Of a stretch of DNA of 64,000 nt, positions 33,631-41,202 are shown one piece after another. This DNA is from DASXKD01 sp963762735 (GTDB taxonomy: Bacteria; Actinomycetota; Actinomycetes; Streptosporangiales; Streptosporangiaceae). Under the pieces are notes generated by a model. The model was not told where the DNA came from. It was given only the letters and a program-made list of their open reading frames with translations, and did no database searches. The DNA lies in assembly GCA_963762735.1 (NCBI GenBank), contig CAVXMG010000029.1, positions 186,001-250,000 of the forward strand. The letters are read 5' to 3'. The translations under genes and the position numbers were made by a program. Position 1 is the stretch's first letter, and every line of letters begins with the position of its first letter.

Positions 33631-35500
33631 GGCCGTTCCCTTCGCCGTGTGCCGTTGCCGCGGCGGCGTCAGCCGCGAACCCCTTCGCCTGCAAGGCGAA
33701 CAGCCGTGCATAAGTGCCCCGGCATGCCATCAGCGTGGCGTGGTCGCCCTGCTCGGCGACCACCCCGTCGACCAGCACGACGATGTGATCGGCCTCCCTG
33801 ACCGTGTTCAGCCGGTGTGAGATCAGCAGGGTGGCGTGGCCGCGGCGGCTGGCCCGCAGGGTGCTATGGATCTCATGCTCGGCCTCCGCGTCCAGGCCCG
33901 AACTAGGCTCGTCGAGGATCACCAGGTCCCGGTCGCCGCGCAAGAAGGCACGGGCCAGCGCGAGGCGTTGCCACTGCCCACCCGACAACAGGACGCCGGT
34001 CTCGGGGTTTTCCCTGTCAGCCATGTCGAAGAAGGTTCGCGTGAGCAGGGTCTGGTAGCCCTTCGGCAAGGCCGCGATGGTGTCGTGCATTCCAGCCTTC
34101 CCGGCGGCGGCCGCCAGGGCCGGGGCATCACCGGCCAGGCTGAGGTCGCCGACGGCGACGTTCTCAGCCGCGTTCAGCTCATAGGTCATGTAGTCCTGGA
34201 AGACCACGCTCATCCGGTCGCGCAGTTCCCCGGGGTCGAAGTCGCGCAGGTCGGTCCCATCCCAGAGGATGCGGCCGCGGTCTGGGTCGTAGAACCGGCA
34301 AAGCAGCTTCACCACGGTGCTCTTGCCCGCGCCGTTGTGCCCGACGAGGGCGATGGCCTCACCCGGCGGGAGGAACATGCTCACGCCGCGCAGCACCCAT
34401 GGCTGATCCGGGCCGTAGCGGAACCACACGCCGTCGAACTCGACGCCGTGCCGCAGTGCCCCGGCGCTTTCCGCCCGGGCGGGCACGGGCAGGTCCGGTT
34501 CCTGGTCGACGATCTCCTGGTAGGCGCGGAACATCAGCAGCGCCTGGTAGGTCATGGCCGCATTGTTAATGATCATCGCCAGCCCGGAGGAGACGGCGAG
34601 CAGCGCCGAGACAAGCAGGGAGACATCACCCACGGTCAGCGCGCCGTGGGCGGCCTGGGAGATCGCCCACCACAGGCCCCCGCCGGTGACCAGCGCGGTC
34701 AGCGTGCCGAGCAACGTGTAGATGCCCAGTTCGCGGCGGTCAACCCGCTCGTTCTCGCGCTGCACGGCGCGCAGTTCCTCGAGCATCCTGCCCTGGAAGA
34801 ACGGGCCGAGCCGGAACAGCCTGATCTCCTTGGCGGCGGCGTGGCTGGAGAGCAGGTTGGCATAGAAGATCTGGCGCCGTTCCGCATGGCTCAGCCCGGC
34901 TACCATTTCCGCGCGGCGCCGGGCGATGCCCAGCTCCGCGATCAGCTCCGGGACCGTGGCCGCCACCACGATGCCCGCCAGCAGCGGGCTCAGCACGATC
35001 AGCGCGACCAGGAACCCGGCGAGAGTCAGCGCCGAGGACACGATGCCGGTACCCTGCGCCAGGATCATTCCCGGCCCTGACCGTCCCGCCTGCTGCGCCA
35101 TGGAGAGCTGATTCTGGAAGCCGGGATCCTCCAGCCTGCGCAGCCCGGTCAGGCGGGTCACGGCGGTGAACAGTTCCACGTTCGCGTGCCGCTGGAATGC
35201 CCGGCCGGAGCGGGCCGACAGGTACTGGCTGACGTTCGGCAGGATGCCCGATACGGCTCCCACCAGGGCAAGAGCCACGATCAGCGGCATCAGGCCTGCC
35301 TCTGGGCTCGGGCCGGCCAGGGTGTCAAGTACGGCCCGTAGCAGCCACGCGGCGGCGACCGGCACCAGACCGGCCAGCACGGTGAGCGCCAGCCGGATGA
35401 GGAACACCACCCGGTGTGACCGCCACGCCATGGCGATCACACCGGCGAGGGCCCGCAGCGTCGACCCACGCACGGCGGACCGGTCTCGCAGCGTCACCAT
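33623..35500 (-). CDS. ABC exporter, fused permease and ATPase
   Basis: 625 residues. Residues 20-330 are a six-helix type-1 export permease. Residues about 355-600 are the ATPase, with Walker A G-H-N-G-A-G-K-S-T-V, signature L-S-G-G-Q-W-Q-R-L-A-L-A-R, Walker B LVILDEPSSGLD and switch His in LLISHRLNTV. No N-terminal C39 peptidase domain is present, so the leader must be removed by another enzyme, in keeping with the signal peptidase two genes downstream. As a half-transporter it would act as a homodimer. It likely exports the Cys-rich peptide. Start ATG 35500; upstream frame to 35935 is repeat sequence. Confidence 0.92.
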   Translation of the reverse strand: MVTLRDRSAVRGSTLRALAGVIAMAWRSHRVVFLIRLALTVLAGLVPVAAAWLLRAVLDTLAGPSPEAGLMPLIVALALVGAVSGILPNVSQYLSARSGRAFQRHANVELFTAVTRLTGLRRLEDPGFQNQLSMAQQAGRSGPGMILAQGTGIVSSALTLAGFLVALIVLSPLLAGIVVAATVPELIAELGIARRRAEMVAGLSHAERRQIFYANLLSSHAAAKEIRLFRLGPFFQGRMLEELRAVQRENERVDRRELGIYTLLGTLTALVTGGGLWWAISQAAHGALTVGDVSLLVSALLAVSSGLAMIINNAAMTYQALLMFRAYQEIVDQEPDLPVPARAESAGALRHGVEFDGVWFRYGPDQPWVLRGVSMFLPPGEAIALVGHNGAGKSTVVKLLCRFYDPDRGRILWDGTDLRDFDPGELRDRMSVVFQDYMTYELNAAENVAVGDLSLAGDAPALAAAAGKAGMHDTIAALPKGYQTLLTRTFFDMADRENPETGVLLSGGQWQRLALARAFLRGDRDLVILDEPSSGLDAEAEHEIHSTLRASRRGHATLLISHRLNTVREADHIVVLVDGVVAEQGDHATLMACRGTYARLFALQAKGFAADAAAATAHGEGNGHG

Positions 35501-35528
35501 GGATTTACCCACGACAGCCTCGGCGTGT

Positions 35529-35556
35529 TTGGGGGTTCCGGGGGCCCCGGGCCAGC
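35529..35556 (-). repeat. Dispersed palindromic repeat, copy 6 (short)
   Basis: GGGGGTTCCGGGGG then CCCCGGGCCAGC. A short copy 45 bases from copy 7, in the gap between the TlpA-like and ABC exporter genes. Confidence 0.65.
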
Positions 35557-35600
35557 CCGCGCGATGGGGCCTGCCGGCTTGCCGGCCAGGCGCCATCGGC

Positions 35601-35642
35601 GCCCCGGGGGGTTCCGGGGGGTCGCTCCCCCGGGCTAGCACT
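35601..35642 (-). repeat. Dispersed palindromic repeat, copy 7
   Basis: Minus-strand reading: GTGCTAGCCCGGGGGAGCGA then CCCCCCGGAACCCCCCGG. It begins 4 bases after the TlpA-like stop and could work as a processing or termination hairpin. Confidence 0.8.
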
Positions 35643-35646
35643 GTGG

Positions 35647-36189
35647 TCAGGCCATGGCGGGCTCTGGCAGGTCGGCCGGGTCGTAACCGGAGGCAAGCAC
35701 CGCGCCATCCGCGCTGAGCAGGCAGAAAGCCGGGTACCCGCTGACCTTGAAGGCCTTGCCGATCTCGCCGTCTTCCTGCTCCATGCTGATCTGCGCGAAC
35801 TCGGCGAGGCTCTCCAGGTACGGGGGCGGCTGGGCTTCGTCGCCGACCACGACCGCCAGCGCGTTCGCCCGGTCGACGTGATGCGCGGCCAGGTATTCCA
35901 GCAGCGGCGGGACTCGCTCCGGGCAGATGGAGCACTTGGTCGAGAAGAAGCCGACGATCCGAATCGCGGCACCGGCATCCACGAACTGCCCGTCAACGGT
36001 CGTCGCGGAGAACGCCGCGGGTGACTCACCCTCGGCCAGCCCGATGACGTCAGGCCCGGCCATTCCCCGGCCCCGTTCTGCGAGCATCGCTGTGTGTTCC
36101 TTGAGCCGGCGGATCACGCCGAAGGTCAGCAGCAAATCCAGCAGGCAAAGGGCACCTACGACCGCGACGGCGGCAATGAGGATGGGCAT
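35647..36189 (-). CDS. Membrane-anchored TlpA/MauD-like thioredoxin-fold protein
   Basis: 180 residues from ATG 36189. One N-terminal membrane anchor (about 3-25) and then an extracytoplasmic thioredoxin fold, with V-G-F-F-S-T-K-C-S-I-C-P-E-R: the active site is C-S-I-C. The cis-Pro is in SGYPAFCLL. Length and layout suit MauD, the thiol protein that works with MauE to form the six disulfides of methylamine dehydrogenase small subunit. It lies directly downstream of the 12-Cys peptide gene, separated by a large hairpin, and most likely oxidises or isomerises that peptide's disulfides. Confidence 0.85.
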   Translation of the reverse strand: MPILIAAVAVVGALCLLDLLLTFGVIRRLKEHTAMLAERGRGMAGPDVIGLAEGESPAAFSATTVDGQFVDAGAAIRIVGFFSTKCSICPERVPPLLEYLAAHHVDRANALAVVVGDEAQPPPYLESLAEFAQISMEQEDGEIGKAFKVSGYPAFCLLSADGAVLASGYDPADLPEPAMA

Positions 36190-36226
36190 GGTGTCTCCCG
36201 GATGGGTTCGGATCTGCAGGGGGAGC

Positions 36227-36285
36227 GGCCGGTCGCTGCGGCCGCCGCACGGGCCGGCCGCGCGGCGCGACCGCAGCAACCGGCC
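36227..36285 (-). terminator. 15-bp hairpin between peptide gene and TlpA-like gene (attenuator)
   Basis: Arms 36227-36241 and 36271-36285 with a 29-base loop. As minus-strand RNA all 15 pairs form, one being G-U; on the plus strand that pair is a C-A mismatch. The direction therefore fits the peptide operon. It could stop most transcripts after the peptide gene and let a fraction read into the processing genes. Confidence 0.65.
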
Positions 36286-36294
36286 TGGTGTGCC

Positions 36295-36495
36295 TCAGCA
36301 GCAGACGTTCGCCTTGTTGCAGGCGCCGCATGCGTACTGGCAGGCGCAGTCGTAGTGGCAGTACTTCAGGTAGGTGTGGCAGCCACTGCAGTAGCAGATG
36401 ACTTCCTGCCCGTCCGGCGGACAGCACGCGCCCGCGCGGGCGCTCGGCACCACCGCGCTGAGCATGCGGTCGGCGATCGCGGCGACAACACGCAT
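36295..36495 (-). CDS. 12-cysteine small peptide precursor
   Basis: 66 residues from ATG 36495, RBS AGGGG seven bases upstream. A 23-residue leader without cysteine ends in overlapping Ala-X-Ala sites (A-R-A, A-G-A). The following 43-residue core has 12 cysteines, with a CC pair at each end, and few hydrophobic residues (I-C-Y-C-S-G-C in the middle). No known family is recognised. Neighbours supply what such a peptide would need: thiol oxidase-like protein, exporter, MauE-like protein and signal peptidase. It could be a secreted disulfide-rich bacteriocin or signal, or a metal-binding peptide. Methylamine dehydrogenase small subunit also has 12 Cys, but I see no sequence likeness. Confidence 0.8.
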   Translation of the reverse strand: MRVVAAIADRMLSAVVPSARAGACCPPDGQEVICYCSGCHTYLKYCHYDCACQYACGACNKANVCC

Positions 36496-36596
36496 AAGTT
36501 TCCCCTTTCACCTCGATGGACTGGCTGGCGCTGGCTGCCGGCGTGGCCCGGTGGGCGTGCCGGGCAGTGTCGCGTGGTCCCAGGCTCGGCAGCGCG

Positions 36597-36636
36597 GGTA
36601 GCGGCCGGGTAGCCCGGCGGTAGCGCACCGATAGCG
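36597..36636. promoter_or_regulatory. Four heptamers at exact 11-bp spacing (SARP-type operator)
   Basis: GGTAGCG (36597), GGTAGCC (36608), GGTAGCG (36619) and GATAGCG (36630), each 7 bases with 4-base gaps. SARP regulators are known to bind 7-bp direct repeats with 11-bp phasing. The site lies 100 bases upstream of the peptide gene and 97 upstream of the divergent thioredoxin gene. No good -10 box at the expected 8-base distance was found on either side. Confidence 0.65.
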
Positions 36637-36732
36637 CGGCTGTCCAGGCGGCCGCCGGGGCTCTTAGGCCATACGGGGCCGGTGGCCGGCGTCACGGCCA
36701 AGCAGGGCCAGCGGATGCGGCAGGATGGAGTC

Positions 36733-37685
36733 ATGCAGCAGCCGCGGAACTTCTCGCTGTACGGCGCCGTCGACCTCGGCGCCCGCCAGGCGGCCTCACA
36801 GCGCCAGCAGGCCTCAGCCGCCGCCAGCCAGGGTGCTGCCCACAGCGAGTACGTGTTCGACGTTACAGAGGCGACATTCGAGACGGACGTGCTGGAGCGC
36901 TCCCGCACCGTCCCCGTGATCATGGACCTGTGGGCCGAGTGGTGCGGGCCTTGCAAGCAGCTCAGCCCGGTGCTGGAACGGCTGGCCAACGAAGCCGCCG
37001 GGGCCTGGGTCCTGGCCAAGGTGGACGTGGACGCCAACCCGCAGCTCAGCGCGGCACTGCAGGTGCAGAGCATCCCGATGGTGCTGGCCGTGATCGGCGG
37101 CCAGCTGGCCCCGGGCTTCCTCGGTGCCCTGCCCGAGGCTCAGGTGCGCCAATGGCTAGACCAGGTGCTCGAGGTGGCGCAGCAACTCGGGCTGCCCGGC
37201 GCCGGCGATCAGCCCCCGGCGGGCCCGGAGGACGAGGCCGACGGCGAAGGGCTGGCCGGTCTGGACGGGCTTCGCGAGCCGGAACTGGCCGAGGCGCAGC
37301 AGGCCATGGAACGCGGCGACCTCGATGCCGCTGCCGACGCCTTCGAGCGGATGCTGGCGAACGACCCCGGCCAGCCGGTGGCCACCGTGGGCCTGGCACA
37401 GGTGAACCTGTTCCGGCGGGTCAACTCCTACGACCCGGCCCAGGCCCGCAAGGACGCCGCCGCGCATCCGGGCGACGTGGACGCCCAGATCCGGGTCGCC
37501 GACATCGAGATGTCCCTGGGCAACGCCGAAGAGGCGTTCGACGGCTGCTCGGCGTCATCCGCCGGACCACCGGTGAGGACCGGAACAAGGTCAGGCAGCA
37601 CCTGGTCGGCCTGTTCGAGATCTTCCCGCCCCGCGACCCGCGCGTCACGAAGGCCCGCAGTACCCTGTCGAGCCTGTTGTTCTAG
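36733..37685 (+). CDS. Thioredoxin with TPR tail (YbbN/CnoX-like), one frameshift
   Basis: About 317 residues if a one-base indel near 37541 is corrected. Residues 55-155 are a thioredoxin fold with active site W-C-G-P-C and cis-Pro in SIPMVL. The tail (LAEAQQAMERGDLDAAADAF) has TPR-like helices. The first frame carries to AEEAFDG and then turns to low-complexity Ser/Arg. The other frame continues at once as R-L-L-G-V-I-R-R, then FEIFPPRDPRV and ends RSTLSSLLF at 37685. CnoX-type proteins are cytosolic redox holdases. ATG 36733 is preferred to 36682. Divergent from the peptide operon, but probably a housekeeping gene. Confidence 0.85.
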
Positions 37686-37688
37686 TAA

Positions 37689-37765
37689 GTGCTGGCCCGG
37701 GGGAGCGACCCCCCGGAACCCCCCGGTGGCCTCAGGCCCGTTCCTTCGTCCACGGGGCCTGGGCC
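37689..37765 (+). repeat. Dispersed palindromic repeat, copy 8 (full length)
   Basis: GTGCTGGCCCGGGGGAGCGA, CCCCCCGGAACCCCCCGG, TGGCCTCAGGCCCGT, TCCTTCGTCC and ACGGGGCCTGGGCC: both hairpins complete. The last 11 codons and the stop of the MarR gene on the other strand are read from this copy. Confidence 0.85.
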
Positions 37766-38265
37766 GCTGGCCCGGGGAGCCGACTCCGGGGGTCGGCGTC
37801 GGCTAGCTGCTCCAGGGCCGGGAGCGCGGCGGCCAGGGCCGCCCGCTGTTCGGCGGTGAGCGTCCGCAGCCGGTCGGCCAGCAGGATCATGCTCTGCTCG
37901 CGGATCCGCTCGAGCACCTCGTGGCCCGCGGGCGTGATCGTCAGCGTGCTGGCCCGCGCATCGCCAGGCACCGGGCACCGCTCCACATAACCGCTCTCCT
38001 CCAGCACGGTGACCAGCCGGGTGAGAGTGGACGGGGCGATCTTCTCCGCCGCGGCCAGGTCGCCGAGCCGCAACGGCCCGATCCGGTCCACGGTGGAAAG
38101 TGCGGAGAGCCGGGTGGGCGTGAGGCCGGCCAGCTCGTGGCGGCGCAGCCAGCGCGACAGCCGTGCAATGGCCACCCTCAGCCGGGCGACGTCGATCGCC
38201 GGTGCAGGCGGCGCGGCCTCCCCGGTACCGCCCGGGCGCCGCCCGGTCACACTACCCTGGGGCAT
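37732..38265 (-). CDS. MarR-family regulator
   Basis: 177 residues from ATG 38265. Winged-helix MarR core over residues 25-150: L-T-P-T-R-L-S-A-L-S-T-V, LRLGDLAAAEKIAPSTLTRL as recognition helix, and the D-A-R-A-S wing. MarR proteins are dimeric repressors of efflux or catabolic genes and respond to small phenolics. No target can be named; neighbours are a thioredoxin gene (convergent) and malic enzyme (divergent). The C-terminal AAQAPWTKERA is encoded by dispersed repeat copy 8, so an older C-terminus may have been overwritten. Confidence 0.85.
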   Translation of the reverse strand: MPQGSVTGRRPGGTGEAAPPAPAIDVARLRVAIARLSRWLRRHELAGLTPTRLSALSTVDRIGPLRLGDLAAAEKIAPSTLTRLVTVLEESGYVERCPVPGDARASTLTITPAGHEVLERIREQSMILLADRLRTLTAEQRAALAAALPALEQLADADPRSRLPGPAAQAPWTKERA

Positions 38266-38350
38266 TCTTGAAGGGTACGTGGCGGCCGGGCCACCCCGCG
38301 CCCACACGACGCGAATCCGGCTGCCCCGCGCGCCGCGTCGCCTGCCAGGC

Positions 38351-38435
38351 CGGGGCCCGTGACGCAGAACGGGGCCCCGGGCCACCCGGGGGTTCCATGG
38401 GGGCCGCTTCCTCCAGGCCAGCGCTGGTTCGGCAG
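38351..38435 (-). repeat. Dispersed palindromic repeat, copy 9 (diverged)
   Basis: Minus-strand reading: GCGCTGGCCTGGAGGAAGCG, CCCCCATGGAACCCCCGGG, then GGGGCCCCGT, TCTGCGTC and ACGGGCCCCGG. It lies between the MarR and malic enzyme genes. Confidence 0.65.
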
Positions 38436-38519
38436 CTGGCCTCGGGTGATGGCACGATGTGATCGTCGGGCAGTGCCGGGCGCGCCGGGCGGCCGGGCCA
38501 GGTGAAGGCGGAGGAGCCA

Positions 38520-39914
38520 GTGTCGGTAGCCCCGAGCGTGTCGTATTCGATTACCGTGCGCCTTGAGGTGCCCTCGCGGGGCCGGGCGGTCAGTGACCTG
38601 ACCCATGCGGTCGAGCAGGCGGGCGGCGCCGTCACCGCCCTGGACGTGACCCCGTACCGCTACGAGCAGCTCCGGGTCGATGTCACCTGCGCCGCCAGGG
38701 ACACCGATCACGCCGAAGAGATCGTCCAGGCCATGACGGCGATCCCTGGCGTCGTGGTGAACAAGGTCAGCGACCGCACCTTCCTGCTGCATCTCGGCGG
38801 CAAGATCGAGACGAACGTGAAGGTGCCGCTGCGCAACCGGGACGACCTGTCGATGGCTTACACGCCCGGGGTGGCCAGGGTGTCGCTGGCCATCGCGGCC
38901 AACCCCGACGACGTGCGGCGGCTGACCGTCAAGCGCAACAGCGTGGCCGTGGTGACCGACGGCTCGGCGGTGCTGGGCCTCGGCAACGTGGGCCCGTACG
39001 CGGCCATGCCGGTGATGGAGGGCAAGGCCGCCCTGTTCAAGCGGTTCGCGGGCATCGACGCCTGGCCGCTCTGCCTGGACACCCAGGACACCGACGAGAT
39101 CGTCCGGACGGTGCAGATCATCGCGCCGGCGTTCGGCGGCATCAACCTGGAGGACATCAGCGCTCCGCGGTGTTTCGAGGTGGAGCGGCGGCTGCGGGAA
39201 CTGCTGGACATCCCGGTCTTCCACGACGACCAGCACGGCACCGCCATCGTGGTGCTCGCCGCGCTGACCAACGCGCTGCGCGTGGTCGGCAAGAAGCTCG
39301 CGTCTGTGCGCATCGTCATGGCCGGTGCCGGTGCCGCCGGTACCGCGGTGCTCAAGCTGCTGCTGGCCTCCGGTGCGTCCGACGTCATCGTCTGCGACGA
39401 CCAGGGCGCGGTCCACGCGGGCCGCGCGGGGCTGGGGGAGAGCCTGCAATGGGTCGCCGAGCACACCAACTCCGGGCGTTACGCCGGCGACCTGGCCGGC
39501 GCGCTGCCCGGCGCGGACGTGTTCATCGGCGTGTCCGTGTCGAACATCCTCACCGGCGAGAACATCGAGACGATGGCGCGGGATGCGATCGTCTTCGCGC
39601 TCGCCAACCCCGATCCCGAGGTGGACCCCGACGCCGCTGGTGAGTACGCCGCGGTGGTCGCGACCGGGCGCAGCGACTACCCCAACCAGATCAACAACGT
39701 GCTCGCCTTTCCCGGGGTGTTCCGCGGCCTGCTGGACGCGCAGAGCCGTGCGGTCACCGACGACATGCTGGTCGCCGCCGCCCGGGCGCTGGCGGGCGTG
39801 GTTTCCCCTGCCGAACTGGGCCCGCACTACATCGTCCCGTCGGTGTTCCACCCCGATGTGGCGTCCGCCGTGGCCGCGGCGGTCCGTGACGCCGCTGGCG
39901 GTCGCCACCGCTGA
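38520..39914 (+). CDS. NAD-dependent malic enzyme with N-terminal ACT domain
   Basis: 464 residues from GTG 38520, three bases after GGAGGAG; GTG 38502 has no such site. Residues 5-80 are an ACT-like regulatory domain (YSITVRLEVP, GRAVSDLTHAVE). Residues 95-460 are malic enzyme: Y-T-P-G-V-A-R-V, T-D-G-S-A-V-L-G-L-G-N-V-G, the K of MEGKA, metal-binding in I-N-L-E-D-I-S-A-P and F-H-D-D-Q-H-G-T-A, and Rossmann G-A-G-A-A-G-T-A. It converts malate to pyruvate and CO2, with possible amino-acid control through the ACT domain. Confidence 0.95.
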   Translation: MSVAPSVSYSITVRLEVPSRGRAVSDLTHAVEQAGGAVTALDVTPYRYEQLRVDVTCAARDTDHAEEIVQAMTAIPGVVVNKVSDRTFLLHLGGKIETNVKVPLRNRDDLSMAYTPGVARVSLAIAANPDDVRRLTVKRNSVAVVTDGSAVLGLGNVGPYAAMPVMEGKAALFKRFAGIDAWPLCLDTQDTDEIVRTVQIIAPAFGGINLEDISAPRCFEVERRLRELLDIPVFHDDQHGTAIVVLAALTNALRVVGKKLASVRIVMAGAGAAGTAVLKLLLASGASDVIVCDDQGAVHAGRAGLGESLQWVAEHTNSGRYAGDLAGALPGADVFIGVSVSNILTGENIETMARDAIVFALANPDPEVDPDAAGEYAAVVATGRSDYPNQINNVLAFPGVFRGLLDAQSRAVTDDMLVAAARALAGVVSPAELGPHYIVPSVFHPDVASAVAAAVRDAAGGRHR

Positions 39915-39971
39915 CCGTGCCACTGCGGCCGGGCGGGATTGCGGGTGCCCGGGATCGGCGAGAATGGAGGC

Positions 39972-40544
39972 ATGGACGAGGTCCGGGCGGGGCGGCTGCT
40001 GGTAGCAACACCGATGCTGGGGGACCCTAACTTCAAGCGCACCGTGGTGCTGATCGTGGAGGACGAGCCCGAGGAGGGGACTCTCGGCGTCGTGCTGAAC
40101 CGGCCGACAAAGGTGCCCGTCGGGCGCGTGCTCGAGCCGTGGACGGAACTGGTCAGCGACCCGTCCGTGGTCTTCAAGGGCGGGCCGGTCGCGCCGAACA
40201 GCGCGCTGGGGCTGGCCAGCGTGCCGGGCAAGGAGGAGCCCGTGGGGTGGCGGGCGCTCGAATCCGCGCCGCTCCCGTCCCGTGTCGGCCTGATCGACCT
40301 CGACACCCCGCCGCAGCTCGTGGCGGGGGGTATCGCCTCGTTCCGGGTGTTCGCCGGGTATGCCGGCTGGGGGCCGGGGCAACTCCAGGCGGAGATCGAA
40401 GAAGGCGCGTGGTACGTCCTGCAGGCCGAGCCGGCCGATGTCTTCGACCCCGAACCCGAGCACCTCTGGCGGGCCGTGTTGCGCCGGTCCGGCGGTGCCC
40501 TGGCCCTGGTGGCGACCTATCCGGAAGATCCGGGGCTGAACTGA
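39972..40544 (+). CDS. YqgE/AlgH family protein
   Basis: 190 residues from ATG 39972. Shows the family start R-A-G-R-L-L-V-A-T-P-M-L-G-D-P-N-F, then GTLGVVLNRPT, V-F-K-G-G-P-V and the G-Y-A-G-W-G-P-G-Q-L motif. Biochemical role is unsettled; AlgH was first linked to alginate control in Pseudomonas. It is cytosolic. It lies 57 bases after malic enzyme and 21 bases before DUF3039, probably one operon. Confidence 0.93.
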   Translation: MDEVRAGRLLVATPMLGDPNFKRTVVLIVEDEPEEGTLGVVLNRPTKVPVGRVLEPWTELVSDPSVVFKGGPVAPNSALGLASVPGKEEPVGWRALESAPLPSRVGLIDLDTPPQLVAGGIASFRVFAGYAGWGPGQLQAEIEEGAWYVLQAEPADVFDPEPEHLWRAVLRRSGGALALVATYPEDPGLN

Positions 40545-40565
40545 GGCGGAGTAGACTCACCTCCC

Positions 40566-40820
40566 GTGAGTGCCGAAGTGCTTCCCCAGCAGGAAACCCG
40601 CGAGGACAGCGATGTCCGGCCGGACCTTTCCACCGGTGATGGCGATCACGAGCGGTTCGCCCACTATGTCGTGAAGGACAAGATCGTAGACAGTGTGGTG
40701 AGCGGTGCTCCGGTGATCGCGCTGTGCGGGAAGAAGTGGGTGCCAAGCCGGGACCCGTCGCGATTCCCGATCTGCCCGGACTGCAAGCGCATCTACGAGT
40801 CGATCCCCGAGGGCGATTAG
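40566..40820 (+). CDS. DUF3039 protein, small zinc-binding
   Basis: 84 residues from GTG 40566. The conserved part is R-F-A-H-Y-V, A-L-C-G-K-K-W-V-P and F-P-I-C-P-D-C-K: one Cys plus a C-P-X-C pair and a His make a likely zinc site. It is a small actinobacterial family of unknown function. A strong hairpin follows 12 bases after the stop, closing the operon. Confidence 0.9.
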   Translation: MSAEVLPQQETREDSDVRPDLSTGDGDHERFAHYVVKDKIVDSVVSGAPVIALCGKKWVPSRDPSRFPICPDCKRIYESIPEGD

Positions 40821-40832
40821 CCGCGCAGCGCG

Positions 40833-40860
40833 CGGACGCCGGGCAGTGCCGGCGTCCGCT
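40833..40860 (+). terminator. Terminator after DUF3039 gene
   Basis: GCGGACGCCGG (40833-40843), loop GCAGTG, CCGGCGTCCGC (40850-40860), followed by the T-rich TGGTTCTGTTTCC. An 11-bp perfect stem and one of the few with a T-rich trailer here. Confidence 0.8.
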
Positions 40861-40893
40861 GGTTCTGTTTCCTGTGTCCGGTGTGTGTCCCGG

Positions 40894-41202
40894 TTACCTG
40901 GGGCTGGCCGAGTCAAGCAGTTCCCGCAGCACCGTGCTGTAGCGGTCAAGCGCGGCCCGGCCGCCGCTGGTGAGCGCGACCGCGGTCCGGGCGGTGACGC
41001 CGCTGCCGTTCCGCTGTGTCGTGATGTACCCGGTGTCTTCGAGCTTGCGCAGGTGCGTGATCAGGTTGCCCGGGGTGAGCCCGATCAGGTCCTGGAGCCT
41101 GGTGAAGGACAGGTCATCTCCGTCAGGCAGGCTCGCCAGCGTCACCATGATGCGCAGCCGGGCCGGCACGTGGATCGCCTGGTCCAGTTCGGCTTCGCTC
41201 AT
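40894..41202 (-). CDS. Winged-helix regulator (HTH_27-like), module 2
   Basis: 102 residues from ATG 41202. Clear paralogue of the protein at 7216-7515: same IHVPARLRIMVTLASLPDGD start, with F-T-R-L-Q-D-L-I-G-L-T-P-G-N-L in the recognition helix. ATGA overlap with the membrane-protein gene repeats the layout of module 1. The recognition helix is nearly identical although the operator half-sites differ (CTTTG here, CTTTAT there). Confidence 0.88.
   Translation of the reverse strand: MSEAELDQAIHVPARLRIMVTLASLPDGDDLSFTRLQDLIGLTPGNLITHLRKLEDTGYITTQRNGSGVTARTAVALTSGGRAALDRYSTVLRELLDSASPR

Noticed and set aside
36295..36495. Peptide as methylamine dehydrogenase small subunit (also 12 Cys, with MauD/MauE)
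   Set aside because: Far too short, no tryptophan for a TTQ cofactor, and no large-subunit gene nearby.
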